From an uncultured Pelagibacteraceae bacterium (lineage in GTDB: Bacteria > Pseudomonadota > Alphaproteobacteria > Pelagibacterales > Pelagibacteraceae), in the NCBI GenBank assembly GCA_902551735.1, contig CACDEK010000006.1, positions 1 to 33,398 of the forward strand: a DNA stretch of 33,398 nucleotides, written 5' to 3'. This document shows positions 1 through 9,537 of this stretch, one piece after another. Below the pieces are notes generated by a model. It ran no database searches and was not told the origin of the DNA. It saw nothing but the letters and a program-made list of their open reading frames with translations. The position numbers and the translations under genes were made by a program. Position 1 is the stretch's first letter. Every line of letters begins with the position of its first letter.

Positions 1-1045
1 TCAATTACAACAAAAAAATGTATTAATGAATATTTGGATAAATCTCGTAATGAAATAAATATTTATAATCTACCTATTGATCCAAAAAAAATTAATAAAA
101 TAAGGTTAATAGCATGTGGAACGGCTTATCATTCTTGTTTAATGGCCAAATATTGGATTGAAGAATTCACATCTATTGATGTAGAGGCAGATATAGCTTC
201 AGAATTTAGATATAGAAAAGTTAAGTTAAATAACAATGATTTGTATATTTTTGTGTCACAGTCTGGAGAAACAGCTGATACTTACGCAGCTCTTGAAAAA
301 TGTAAAAAAAATAATGTTAAAACGTGTGGAATAGTTAATGTTGTTGAAAGTTCAATTGCAAGATTGTCTGATTTTGTTTTGCCTATACATGCCGGTCCAG
401 AAATTGGTGTAGCATCCACTAAAGCTTTCTTAGGGCAAATGCTTGTTCTTTATTTATTAACCTTAAAAATATCTAAGGAGAGGAATGAAATTGACTTAGA
501 AGATTATAAAAAGTTAGTTTTAGATTTAAAAAAAATTACCTGATTTTATTAAACAAACTTTATCAAAACAGAAAGAAATACAGATTGTTGCAAGAGACTT
601 TATTTCAGCAAAAGGAACAATGTATTTAGGTAGAGGTTATTCTTACCCTATTGCAATGGAAGGAGCTCTCAAATTAAAAGAACTTGCTTACATTCATGCA
701 GAAGGTTATGCGGCAGGTGAAATGAAACACGGACCACTTGCATTAATAGAAGACGGAATGCCAGTTATTGTCTTATCTCCAAAAGATAGATATTTTGAAA
801 AAACTATTTCTAATATGCAAGAAGTAATAGCAAGGGGTGGAAAAGTTATTATGATAACTGACGATACTTCTACAATAATGAATGAAAATATTAGATATAA
901 ATTTCAAATACCAACTACAAATTCATCACTTAATTCTTTTTTATTAAGTATTCCAATTCAATTTTTAGCTTATCATGTAGCTTTGTTAAAAAATTGTGAT
1001 ATTGATAAACCAAGAAATCTAGCAAAATCAGTTACGGTAGAGTAA
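1..1045 (+). CDS. glmS: glutamine--fructose-6-phosphate aminotransferase (isomerizing), C-terminal SIS domains; 5' partial, apparent frameshift near 528-535
   Basis: Frame 1 encodes CGTAYHSCLMAKYWIEE...SQSGETADT...; frame 2 continues (L)PDFIKQTLSK...YLGRGYSYPIAMEGALKLKELAYIHAEGYAAGEMKHGPLALI...NLAKSVTVE. The frames join at an A8 tract. The N-terminal amidotransferase domain lies outside the window. Confidence 0.93.
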
Positions 1046-1058
1046 TATTACTTTTTAG

Positions 1059-2672
1059 ATGTATAGACTAAAAAATATTATTGATTCTTCAATTTTACAT
1101 TTAATTATACTTTTTTTATTATTTCTTGCTTTAATTTTAATATTAAATCCAAGTTTAAGTTTTGATCCTGATTTTATAAAACATTGGTCTACATATAAAA
1201 GAGACGATATAGTATTTATTTATAATTCATTACTTTACAATGAAGGTTTAGAACAGCACCATTTAGATCATCCTTCGTTGTTTACTTTTATAATTTTTCC
1301 GATTTTTTATAAATTTTTCTTTTTTTTAGGTGGTTTGGATTTTTACAATTTAAGTGGTTTTATAGAAAGTGATAATATTAATTTATCTTTAAGCAAACTT
1401 TTTTATATTTCACGGCTTGTTATTCAAATATTCTCAATAGGAATTATTTTTCTTTTTTATAAAATAGTTTCTAAGTTTTTTTCAAGGGATATTGATGCAT
1501 TCTTAGTTTCGATCTTATTTATATTTTCCATTGGATTTACGTCTGCATCAAATAGAATTGAAAGTGGATTAATTGCACTGTTTTTTTTACTATTAGGATT
1601 TTATTTTCTTTTAAAATTTTTACAAATTAATAAAAAAAAAAATTTAATTTATTTAACTATTTTTTTTATATTTATATTTTCAGCAATGATGCAAAAAAAA
1701 ATCATTTATTTTTCAATACCATTTCTTATTTTTTCTTCATTAATGGTTATGAAGAAAAATGAGATTTATTATTTTAAATACAAAATATTTAAAAGTTATT
1801 CAGTTTATAAGATTTTATTGTTTCTATTATATATATTAGTGTTTATTTTCATCACATTTAAAACAATAATCAACAACACTTCTCATTTAAATAGAGATTT
1901 AGATTTTGCTTTTTTAGTTATAAATTATTCAGGTTTTAATATACTTTTTTTTCTTTATATTAAGTATTTCCAGAATAAATTTTATCAAAACTTATTAACT
2001 TACAATTTGTTGTTTGGGTTTGTATATTTTTTTTATAAATATTTTTTAATCTATTTTTTTTCAGCTCCTGTAGCTATATGGTCAATTGCTTTTACAAATT
2101 TTTTAGGTCAATTAAATATGTTTGTTACTTCAGAAAATGTAAAAGAAGCATTTAGTTTTGGAAGTTTTAATTTATATTTATTGGATTTAATTAAAAATTT
2201 AAAATTGGTATTTATAAAATATTTTTTTTCATATTCATTTCAATCTGTTCTTGTATGGTCAAACTTAGTATTATTTTTTATAAATATTTTCAAAATTGAA
2301 TTTAAGGAAAAAATTTCTATTGCATCACTTTTTTTTGGTTTTTTATTTGTACAATCAATAATTTTATTCAGATATGAACAGGATACTTATTTTTTAAATT
2401 CTGAATTTTTGCTGTTAATTTCTTTATCTCTACTACTTAAATATTTAAAATTTAATTTAAAATATACAATAATATTGTTTATTCTAATAGGATCTTCCAT
2501 ATTTGCTAATCTTGAACATTTAAAAAAAATAAAAAAAGATAATTTAAATAGTTTTTGTCATCTTTTTAAAAATGAAGATACATATGAGAGCTCTGACAAA
2601 TTTTATGAATATTGGACTAGTAAAATACCTAAAAATTATAGAAAAAGATTTTGTATTGATTATAGTTTATAA
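1059..2672 (+). CDS. multi-spanning membrane protein, probable GT-C-type glycosyltransferase
   Basis: 537 aa with many hydrophobic segments and an early acidic loop (FDPDFIKHWSTYKRDD... HHLDHPSLFTF), as in GT39/83-like proteins. Confidence 0.6.
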   Translation: MYRLKNIIDSSILHLIILFLLFLALILILNPSLSFDPDFIKHWSTYKRDDIVFIYNSLLYNEGLEQHHLDHPSLFTFIIFPIFYKFFFFLGGLDFYNLSGFIESDNINLSLSKLFYISRLVIQIFSIGIIFLFYKIVSKFFSRDIDAFLVSILFIFSIGFTSASNRIESGLIALFFLLLGFYFLLKFLQINKKKNLIYLTIFFIFIFSAMMQKKIIYFSIPFLIFSSLMVMKKNEIYYFKYKIFKSYSVYKILLFLLYILVFIFITFKTIINNTSHLNRDLDFAFLVINYSGFNILFFLYIKYFQNKFYQNLLTYNLLFGFVYFFYKYFLIYFFSAPVAIWSIAFTNFLGQLNMFVTSENVKEAFSFGSFNLYLLDLIKNLKLVFIKYFFSYSFQSVLVWSNLVLFFINIFKIEFKEKISIASLFFGFLFVQSIILFRYEQDTYFLNSEFLLLISLSLLLKYLKFNLKYTIILFILIGSSIFANLEHLKKIKKDNLNSFCHLFKNEDTYESSDKFYEYWTSKIPKNYRKRFCIDYSL

Positions 2673-3395
2673 TCTTTTATTACAAAAATAGGCGTCCATC
2701 ATTAATAAATTTTCGTTATCAAATTTTGTTTTGACAATTGAAACTAGATGGTAATTGTAATTGTTTAAAAAAAAAATTATATCATTAAAATAAGAATTTT
2801 TTGTTACATTGTTAATTTTATTAAGCAATTCAATTTTTATTAATTTTATTCTTTTTTTTTTAAGCATTTTCTTGGATCCAATAAGTACATTTAGATCTTC
2901 TCCCTCTGCGTCAATTTTTAATAAATCTATAAAAATTTTTTTATTAATTTTATTACAGTAATCATCTATTGAAATACATTTAATTTTATATTTTTTTATA
3001 TAATTATAATTATGATTATATTTATTTTTTAAGTTATGTAAGCTTGATTGTGATAAAATTTCATTTTCATAAAAAGTTTTTATATTTTTTTTTGATGAGA
3101 CAGCTTTATTATTTTTTATTATTTTTTTTTGACTGTATTTATTTGACAGATACTTAAAACATTCTTTTGACGGCTCAAATAAATGTACTTCTTTCGTATT
3201 ATTATTTTTTAAAACAAAATCTGTATAACTTCCTAAATTTGTTCCCACATCAAAAAAAACAATTTTTTTTTGTTTAAAAAATTTTTTTAGAAATTTATTC
3301 TCTTTTGCATGATTTGAAAAAAGGTAAGTAATTAAATTATCAATGTTTTGTAATATTTTTAGTCCGTATTTCATTAAATTGTAATAAATTACCAA
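2667..3395 (-). CDS. FkbM family SAM-dependent methyltransferase
   Basis: 242 aa; VFFDVGTNLGSYTDFVLKNN...VHLFEPSKECFKYL...ISIDDYC...IDLLKIDAEGEDLNVLIGSKKML, typical FkbM motifs. Confidence 0.85.
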   Translation of the reverse strand: MVIYYNLMKYGLKILQNIDNLITYLFSNHAKENKFLKKFFKQKKIVFFDVGTNLGSYTDFVLKNNNTKEVHLFEPSKECFKYLSNKYSQKKIIKNNKAVSSKKNIKTFYENEILSQSSLHNLKNKYNHNYNYIKKYKIKCISIDDYCNKINKKIFIDLLKIDAEGEDLNVLIGSKKMLKKKRIKLIKIELLNKINNVTKNSYFNDIIFFLNNYNYHLVSIVKTKFDNENLLMMDAYFCNKRL

Positions 3396-3434
3396 TGTTT
3401 TTATTTAATTATTGATTATTTGGAAAATTGTTAC

Positions 3435-3461
3435 TTGTCAAAATTTATAATTGACTATAAT
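3435..3461 (+). promoter_or_regulatory. candidate sigma70-like promoter for DAHP synthase gene
   Basis: TTGTCA (3435-3440), 15-bp spacer, TATAAT (3456-3461), just upstream of the ATG at 3479; spacer is shorter than optimal. Confidence 0.35.
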
Positions 3462-3478
3462 ACATCTCAGAGTTGAAT

Positions 3479-4846
3479 ATGAAAAAATGGAAAATAAATA
3501 GTTGGAGAAATTATCCAGTTAAACACATCCCTTCTTATGAGGATGAAAAAGAACTTAATATGGTTCTTAATAAAATAAAAAATTTTCCTCCCTTGGTTTT
3601 TGCTGGAGAAACAAGACACTTAAAACAACAACTTGCAGAAGTTGTTGATGGAAAAGCTTTTTTGCTTCAAGGAGGTGATTGTGCAGAAAGTTTTGCTGAA
3701 TTTAATCCAGATAATATTAGAGATTATTTTAAACTTATTTTACAAATGTCTTTAGTTTTAACTTATTCAGCATCTTTACCTGTTGTAAAACTTGGGAGAA
3801 TTGCTGGACAATTTTCAAAACCAAGATCTTCACCGGTAGAAAAACAAGGAAATAAAGTTCTACCAACTTATTTGGGCGATAATATAAATAGTATAGAATT
3901 TAATGAAAAGGCGAGAAAACCGGATCCTAAACGATTATTTAAAGCATATTCACAAGCAGCCTCAACTTTAAATTTACTACGAGCTTTTTGCCATGGAGGA
4001 TTCGCAGATTTAAAAAAAGTTCATCTATGGAATTTAGGATATATAAATAAAAGTCCTCAAGCTAAAAAATTTAAAGAATTAGAGGATAAGATTGCGGATG
4101 CATTAGCATTTATGGATGCATGTGGAATTACATCTGAATTTAACAGAAGGTTAAAAACAGTTAATTTTTGGACTTCACACGAAGCTTTGTTGTTACCTTT
4201 TGAAGAATGTATGACAAGAATTGACTCAACAACAGGGGAGTATCACGATACCTCTGCTCACTTTGTCTGGATTGGAGATAGAACAAGACAATTAAATGGA
4301 GGGCATGTTGAATTTTGCAGAGGAATAGAAAACCCAATAGGAATAAAGTGTGGTCCCACATCTAAGCCTGATGAAATTGTAAAAATATGCAATGTAATAA
4401 ATCCAAAAAATGAAAAAGGTAAAATTACACTAATATCAAGATTTGGTTATGAGCAAGTAGAAAAATTTTTACCAAAGTTAATAAGAGGGATTAAAAAAGA
4501 AGGTTTAAATGTTATTTGGTCTTGTGATCCAATGCATGGAAATACAATAAAATCTGCGACTGGTTTTAAAACTAGACCATTTAACAATGTATTAAAAGAA
4601 GTTAAAAATGTATTTGCCGTTCATCAAAGCGAAGGATCTTATGCTGGTGGTTTACATATAGAGATGACAGGTCAAGATGTAACGGAATGCATAGGCGGAG
4701 CTCAAAAAATTTCTGATCGCGACCTTTCAAGCAGATATCATACTCATTGTGATCCTAGATTAAATGCTAATCAAGCTTTGGAATTAGCTTTTTTAATTTC
4801 TGATGAAATTAAAAAGAATTCAAACTATTATAGAAAAGCAATTTAA
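3479..4846 (+). CDS. class II (plant-type) 3-deoxy-7-phosphoheptulonate synthase
   Basis: KWKINSWRNYPVKHIPSY...LLQGGDCAESFAEF...VVKLGRIAGQFSKPRSSP...SHEALLLPFEE...GIKCGPTS...WSCDPMHGNT. The track starts at TTG 3473; ATG 3479 is more likely. Confidence 0.95.
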   Translation: MKKWKINSWRNYPVKHIPSYEDEKELNMVLNKIKNFPPLVFAGETRHLKQQLAEVVDGKAFLLQGGDCAESFAEFNPDNIRDYFKLILQMSLVLTYSASLPVVKLGRIAGQFSKPRSSPVEKQGNKVLPTYLGDNINSIEFNEKARKPDPKRLFKAYSQAASTLNLLRAFCHGGFADLKKVHLWNLGYINKSPQAKKFKELEDKIADALAFMDACGITSEFNRRLKTVNFWTSHEALLLPFEECMTRIDSTTGEYHDTSAHFVWIGDRTRQLNGGHVEFCRGIENPIGIKCGPTSKPDEIVKICNVINPKNEKGKITLISRFGYEQVEKFLPKLIRGIKKEGLNVIWSCDPMHGNTIKSATGFKTRPFNNVLKEVKNVFAVHQSEGSYAGGLHIEMTGQDVTECIGGAQKISDRDLSSRYHTHCDPRLNANQALELAFLISDEIKKNSNYYRKAI

Positions 4847-4874
4847 ATATTTTCTAATAATTAAAAAAAAGCAG

Positions 4875-5555
4875 ATGAATAATTTTTTATTATTATTAAA
4901 AAACATTAATAGTTATGGTTTTTTAAGCTTTGTAAAAATTGTATTATACGAAGCATATAATTCATTAAAATTTAGAGAACTTAAATCTTTAACTTATGAA
5001 CAAAAAAATACTGACGATTATAGAACAACAAAAATTAATAATTTTTATAATACACCGTATATACCAACGCCATACTATTTCTTAAGTATAATAAGTAAAT
5101 ATCTAAAAAATAATAAAATAGATGATTTTTTGTTGTTAGATTTAGGTTGTGGATATGCCAGAATTCAAAATTATTTTTCTAAAAATTTTAAATCGTTATT
5201 TCTAGGATTTGACTATAATTCTAAAATTATTAATTATTTAAATAAAAAAAAAATAAAAAGATCACTTTTTTTCAAAATTGATCTTAGAGAAAAAAAATCA
5301 CTAAAACTCGTTAGTTCAATAATAAAAAAATATAAAGGTAATAAAAAATTAGTTATTTTTTTTTCTGATTCCTTCGATGTCTATCTGCTCAATAAAATAT
5401 TAAAAAATTTATCAAAAAAATATAGATTTTATTGTATTTTAATCAATATTGATAAAGAAAAAATATTGTCAATGAAATACACTAAGTTATTTAGTTTTAA
5501 ATTTAAGTCAAAAAGTAGAAATATAAAAATATTAAGAATTGATGTATCAAAATAA
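4875..5555 (+). CDS. class I SAM-dependent methyltransferase
   Basis: Motif I-like FLLLDLGCGYARIQNYFSKNFKSLFLGFDYN. The track ORF starts at 4803 inside the DAHP synthase gene; in-frame ATG at 4875 is the likelier start. Confidence 0.7.
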   Translation: MNNFLLLLKNINSYGFLSFVKIVLYEAYNSLKFRELKSLTYEQKNTDDYRTTKINNFYNTPYIPTPYYFLSIISKYLKNNKIDDFLLLDLGCGYARIQNYFSKNFKSLFLGFDYNSKIINYLNKKKIKRSLFFKIDLREKKSLKLVSSIIKKYKGNKKLVIFFSDSFDVYLLNKILKNLSKKYRFYCILINIDKEKILSMKYTKLFSFKFKSKSRNIKILRIDVSK

Positions 5556-6222
5556 TATAGAAATTTTAATTCCTACATTTAATGAGGAAAAAAATATAGA
5601 AAAAGTTATTAAAGAGCTAAACTCTGAAGGATATTTTAATATTACAATTCTAGATGCGAACTCCACAGACAATACAGTCGCTGTTGCAAAAAAAAATAAT
5701 TGTAAAATTATATCAGACACAGAAGATATAAAAGGTTTTGGCGGGTCTATAATTAATGGTTTAAATAATTTAAAACTTGATTATTTTTGTATTTTTGATG
5801 GTGATAATTCATTTAATCCTAAAGAAATTTCTAAAATGTATGAAAAAATTGAAACTGGTTTCGATTTTGTTTTTGCATCAAGGTATTTAAATAATGAAAA
5901 AAGCGAAGATGACACTTTGATTACCAAATTTGGAAATTTTTTTTTCACAAAATTAGTTAGAATATTATTTAAAATTGATACAACGGATGTGTTATTTTTA
6001 TATGTTATGGGTAAAAAATCTAATATAACAAGACTGAATTTACTTCAAAACGATTTCAGTATATGTACTGAATTTATTATTAAAAGTTATAAAAATTTCA
6101 AATGTACTGAAATTTTGTCAAAGGAAAGAAAAAGACTTTATGGGAGTAGTAAGGTAAATAAATTTTTTGATGGATTAACAATATTGAAAAACATTTTCAA
6201 ATTATATTTTTTAAAAAAATGA
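5542..6222 (+). CDS. family 2 glycosyltransferase (dolichyl-phosphate mannose synthase-like)
   Basis: IEILIPTFNEEKNIEKVIKEL...ILDANSTDNTVAVAKK...YFCIFDGDNSFNPKEI...FVFASRY. TTG at 5539 is followed immediately by ATG at 5542. Confidence 0.85.
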   Translation: MYQNNIEILIPTFNEEKNIEKVIKELNSEGYFNITILDANSTDNTVAVAKKNNCKIISDTEDIKGFGGSIINGLNNLKLDYFCIFDGDNSFNPKEISKMYEKIETGFDFVFASRYLNNEKSEDDTLITKFGNFFFTKLVRILFKIDTTDVLFLYVMGKKSNITRLNLLQNDFSICTEFIIKSYKNFKCTEILSKERKRLYGSSKVNKFFDGLTILKNIFKLYFLKK

Positions 6223-7244
6223 AAAAAAAAATTGCATTTGTAACAGGTATTACTGGTCAAGATGGTTCATACTTAGCAGAATTACTTTTAAAAAAAAATT
6301 ATGTTGTTCATGGATTGCTAAGAAGAACAAGTATACTGAATGTAGACAGAATACAGGATATAATTAACAAGTATGAAAATAAAGGAAGGCTAATACTTCA
6401 TTATATAGATCTTACAGATACTTCCAGTATAACAAATTTAATTATAAAATATAAACCAAATGAGTTTTATAATTTGGCTGCAATGAGTCATGTTGGAATA
6501 AGTTTTTATACAGGCGAAACAACTTTAAATATAAATACTTTGTCATCATACAGAATACTTGAGTCTATATTAAAAAATCACAAAAAATGTAAATTTTATC
6601 AAGCATCATCAAGTGAAATGTTTGGATCCACTCCACCACCACAAAATGAAAATAGCCAGTTTAATCCTCAAAGTCCTTATGGTATTTCAAAAGTTTCGGC
6701 ATTTTATATTACTAAATATTTTAGACAGGCACATGGTTTATTTGCTGCAAATGGAATTTTATTCAATCATGAATCACCAAGAAGAGGTTTGAATTTTGTA
6801 ACAAGAAAAATTACTCATTCGCTTTCAAGGATTTTAAAAGGCAAAGAAAAAAAAATATATTTAGGTGACGTAACAACAAGAAGAGACTGGGGACATGCCA
6901 AGGATTACGTGTATGGAATATGGTTGATTCTTCAACATAAAAAGCCTGATGACTTTGTTCTTTCAACAGGAAAAAATTATTCTATTCAAGATTTTGTAAA
7001 AAAAGTTTTCAAATTATTAAATTTAAATTGGAAAAAGTTTGTTATTACAAATACCAAAAAATACCTAAGACCGTCCGAAGTAAGAAATTTAAAAGGTGAT
7101 AGTACTAAAGCTAGAAAAATTTTAAAATGGAAACCTAAGTATGATTTAAATTATTTGTGCAAAGATATGCTAATTAGTGATTTAAAATTGTATGGAATGA
7201 CTCTAAATGATGCTAAAAAAATAGCAAAAAAATATTTAAAATAA
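6219..7244 (+). CDS. gmd: GDP-mannose 4,6-dehydratase
   Basis: VTGITGQDGSYLAELLLKKNYVVHGLLRRTS...YNLAAMSHVGISF...ASSSEMFG...SPYGISKV...NHESPRRGLNFVTRKIT...LGDVTTRRDWGHAKDYV...RPSEV. Confidence 0.95.
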   Translation: MKKKIAFVTGITGQDGSYLAELLLKKNYVVHGLLRRTSILNVDRIQDIINKYENKGRLILHYIDLTDTSSITNLIIKYKPNEFYNLAAMSHVGISFYTGETTLNINTLSSYRILESILKNHKKCKFYQASSSEMFGSTPPPQNENSQFNPQSPYGISKVSAFYITKYFRQAHGLFAANGILFNHESPRRGLNFVTRKITHSLSRILKGKEKKIYLGDVTTRRDWGHAKDYVYGIWLILQHKKPDDFVLSTGKNYSIQDFVKKVFKLLNLNWKKFVITNTKKYLRPSEVRNLKGDSTKARKILKWKPKYDLNYLCKDMLISDLKLYGMTLNDAKKIAKKYLK

Positions 7245-7250
7245 ATATCA

Positions 7251-8318
7251 GTGATTTACCAAATTAAACCAGTAATAGGCTCAAGAGCTAGAAGTGAACT
7301 TATTAAATATATTAAAGGTGATAATTGGATTACTGAATATAAAAAAACAGAAGAATTCGAAAAAAAATTTGCGAAATTTACAAATAGTAAGTATTGCATA
7401 GCTTTTCCAAATGGAACTCTAACAATGTCTTCAGTTTTAGATTGTTTAAATTTAAAAAAAAATAGCGAAGTTCTTGTTTCAAATTATACAATGGTAGCAA
7501 CAGCTAATGTTGCTAAATTAGCAAATTTAAAAACTGTGCTAGTTGATATATCTTCAAATGACCTATGTATGTGTCCAAAAGATTTAAAAAAAAAAATTAA
7601 TAAAAAATCTAAAGTAGTAATATACACAGAAATGAATGGTAGAGTGGGCCAACTTGAAGAAATAAGAAAAATATGCAAAAAAAAGAAGCTAATATTGATA
7701 GAGGATTCAGCACATGCAATAGGCACTTATTGCAAAAAAAGACATGTTGGCAATCATGGTTTAGCTGGATCATTTTCTTTCAGCATGCCTAAACTTATAA
7801 CAATGGGACAGGGTGGAGCAATAATAACAAATAATCAGGCTTTAGAAAAAAAACTTCGAATGTATAAAAATTTTGGACGTAAAAAATCTGGAGAAGATAT
7901 TCACTATTCAATAGGTTATAATTATAAAATTACTGATATACAATCACTATTAGGCGTTGAACAATTAAGAAATATTAAAAAAAGAATTTATACCAAAAAA
8001 AAAATTTTTAGACGGTATTATCTTAATTTAAAAAAAAACAAAAAAATTAAATTTTTTGATATTAAAAAAAATGAAACACCATGGTCAGTGGATATATACC
8101 TAAAAGAAGTAAAAAAACTAAAAAAAATATTAGAAAAAAAAAAATTCTATACAAGGTATGTTTATCCACCTTTAAACTCACAAAAAATTTATAAAAAGTA
8201 TAAAAATATGCCTAATTCATCTTATTATTGTAAAAGAGGATTGTGGCTACCTTCAAGTTTAGATTTATCTATGAAGTCGATAGACCAAATATGTAGAGTT
8301 ATAAATCAACATATTTAA
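7251..8318 (+). CDS. DegT/DnrJ/EryC1/StrS family PLP-dependent sugar aminotransferase (perosamine synthase-like)
   Basis: GTG start; NYTMVATANVAKLA...EDSAHAIGTYCKKRHVG...GSFSFSMPKLITMGQGGAIITNN with the Schiff-base Lys in the expected place. Confidence 0.9.
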   Translation: MIYQIKPVIGSRARSELIKYIKGDNWITEYKKTEEFEKKFAKFTNSKYCIAFPNGTLTMSSVLDCLNLKKNSEVLVSNYTMVATANVAKLANLKTVLVDISSNDLCMCPKDLKKKINKKSKVVIYTEMNGRVGQLEEIRKICKKKKLILIEDSAHAIGTYCKKRHVGNHGLAGSFSFSMPKLITMGQGGAIITNNQALEKKLRMYKNFGRKKSGEDIHYSIGYNYKITDIQSLLGVEQLRNIKKRIYTKKKIFRRYYLNLKKNKKIKFFDIKKNETPWSVDIYLKEVKKLKKILEKKKFYTRYVYPPLNSQKIYKKYKNMPNSSYYCKRGLWLPSSLDLSMKSIDQICRVINQHI

Positions 8319-8320
8319 TA

Positions 8321-9535
8321 ATGAAAAGTATATTTAGAAAGAAGTGTCTAAGTTGTGGAAGTAAAAATTTAAACGAGATTATAAATTTAGGAGATCATTC
8401 TTTTGCAGATAGATTCATACCTATTAAAAGAAAAAAAATAAAAGATCCTAAATTTCCGCTCATATTAGACTTATGTAAAAAGTGTAAATTTATTCAATCT
8501 AAGGCAATTACAAATCCCAAAGATAGATATGTAAATATGGATTATTCTTATACTTCTGCAAATTCAACTTATTCTAAATCACATTGGAAAAGTTTTTCTA
8601 AAATACTCGAGCAGGAAACTAATATAAAAAATAAAAAAATTATTGAAATAGGTTCAAATGATGGTTTTTTACTCTCGATACTAAAAAAAAAAGGAGCCAA
8701 AGTTTTAGGAGTTGACGCTTCTAATTTTATGGTAAACTTAAGCAAAAGGAAAAAAATCAATTCTGTTCAAGCCATTTTTGATTTTAAAGAAAGTATTAAA
8801 ATAAAAAATAAATTTGGAAAAGCAGACATTATAATTGCAAATAATGTTTTTAATCACTCAAATCAACCTGCAAGTTTTCTAAAAGGAATATATAATATAT
8901 TAAATAATAAAGGATTATTTATATTTGAGCAGCCTTATTTTTTAAAAAGTTTAACCACTTTAAAATTCGATCAAATATATCATGAACATATTTCTTATTT
9001 TACTGCAAGAAATATAGATTCAATTTTAAAAAGAAATTCACTCAAAATATATAAAATTAAAATGAATAACTATCATGGTGGTAGCATAAGAACTATAGCT
9101 ACAAAAGAAAATTATAAAAAAATTAATGTGAATTTAAGAAAAATAATAAAACTTGAAAATAAAAAAAATATATACAATCTAAAATTTTATAAAAAAATCA
9201 TGTACAAAATAAATAATAAAAAAAAAGTACTCTTAAACAAAATTGATAATTTAATAAGTAAAAACTATACTATTATTGGTATTGGAGCAGGAGCTAAATC
9301 AAACACATTTTTAACATATTATGGATTAAACAATAATAAAATAAAATTTTTAACAGACAGTTCAAAATTTAAAAAAAATAAATTAACACCAATAACAAGA
9401 ATTCCAATTAAAGATGATAGTGCAATTGTTAAAATAAATAAATTAGCTTGTATAATTTTATCATGGAATATAAGTAAGATGGTTATTAAAAAAATTAAAA
9501 AAATAAATAATAAAGCAATAATAATTAAAACTTAA
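8321..9535 (+). CDS. NDP-hexose C-methyltransferase-like protein (zinc-binding N-terminal domain, SAM domain, C-terminal domain)
   Basis: Zn-type Cys pattern CLSCGSKNLNEIINLGDHSFADRFIP...LDLCKKCKFIQ; SAM motif IIEIGSNDGFLLSILKKKGAKVLGVDAS; EHISYFTARNIDSILKRNSL...NYHGGSIRT; IGIGAGAKSNTFLTY (Methyltransf_13/14-type architecture). Confidence 0.85.
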   Translation: MKSIFRKKCLSCGSKNLNEIINLGDHSFADRFIPIKRKKIKDPKFPLILDLCKKCKFIQSKAITNPKDRYVNMDYSYTSANSTYSKSHWKSFSKILEQETNIKNKKIIEIGSNDGFLLSILKKKGAKVLGVDASNFMVNLSKRKKINSVQAIFDFKESIKIKNKFGKADIIIANNVFNHSNQPASFLKGIYNILNNKGLFIFEQPYFLKSLTTLKFDQIYHEHISYFTARNIDSILKRNSLKIYKIKMNNYHGGSIRTIATKENYKKINVNLRKIIKLENKKNIYNLKFYKKIMYKINNKKKVLLNKIDNLISKNYTIIGIGAGAKSNTFLTYYGLNNNKIKFLTDSSKFKKNKLTPITRIPIKDDSAIVKINKLACIILSWNISKMVIKKIKKINNKAIIIKT

Positions 9536-9537
9536 TT

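Noticed and set aside
4161-4361. Antisense ORF inside the DAHP synthase gene (66 aa)
   Set aside because: Fully antisense to a well-supported gene; no recognisable domain.
7484-7726. Antisense ORF inside the DegT gene (80 aa)
   Set aside because: Low-complexity hydrophobic translation arising from the reverse of Lys-rich codons.
7740-7815. DegT protein as a ColD-like 3-dehydratase because of ITMGQGG similarity
   Set aside because: ColD-type dehydratases have His at the PLP-lysine position; here SFSFSMPKLITMGQGG keeps Lys, so aminotransferase is the better call.
8569-8760. Antisense ORF inside the C-methyltransferase gene
   Set aside because: Antisense, low complexity, no domain.
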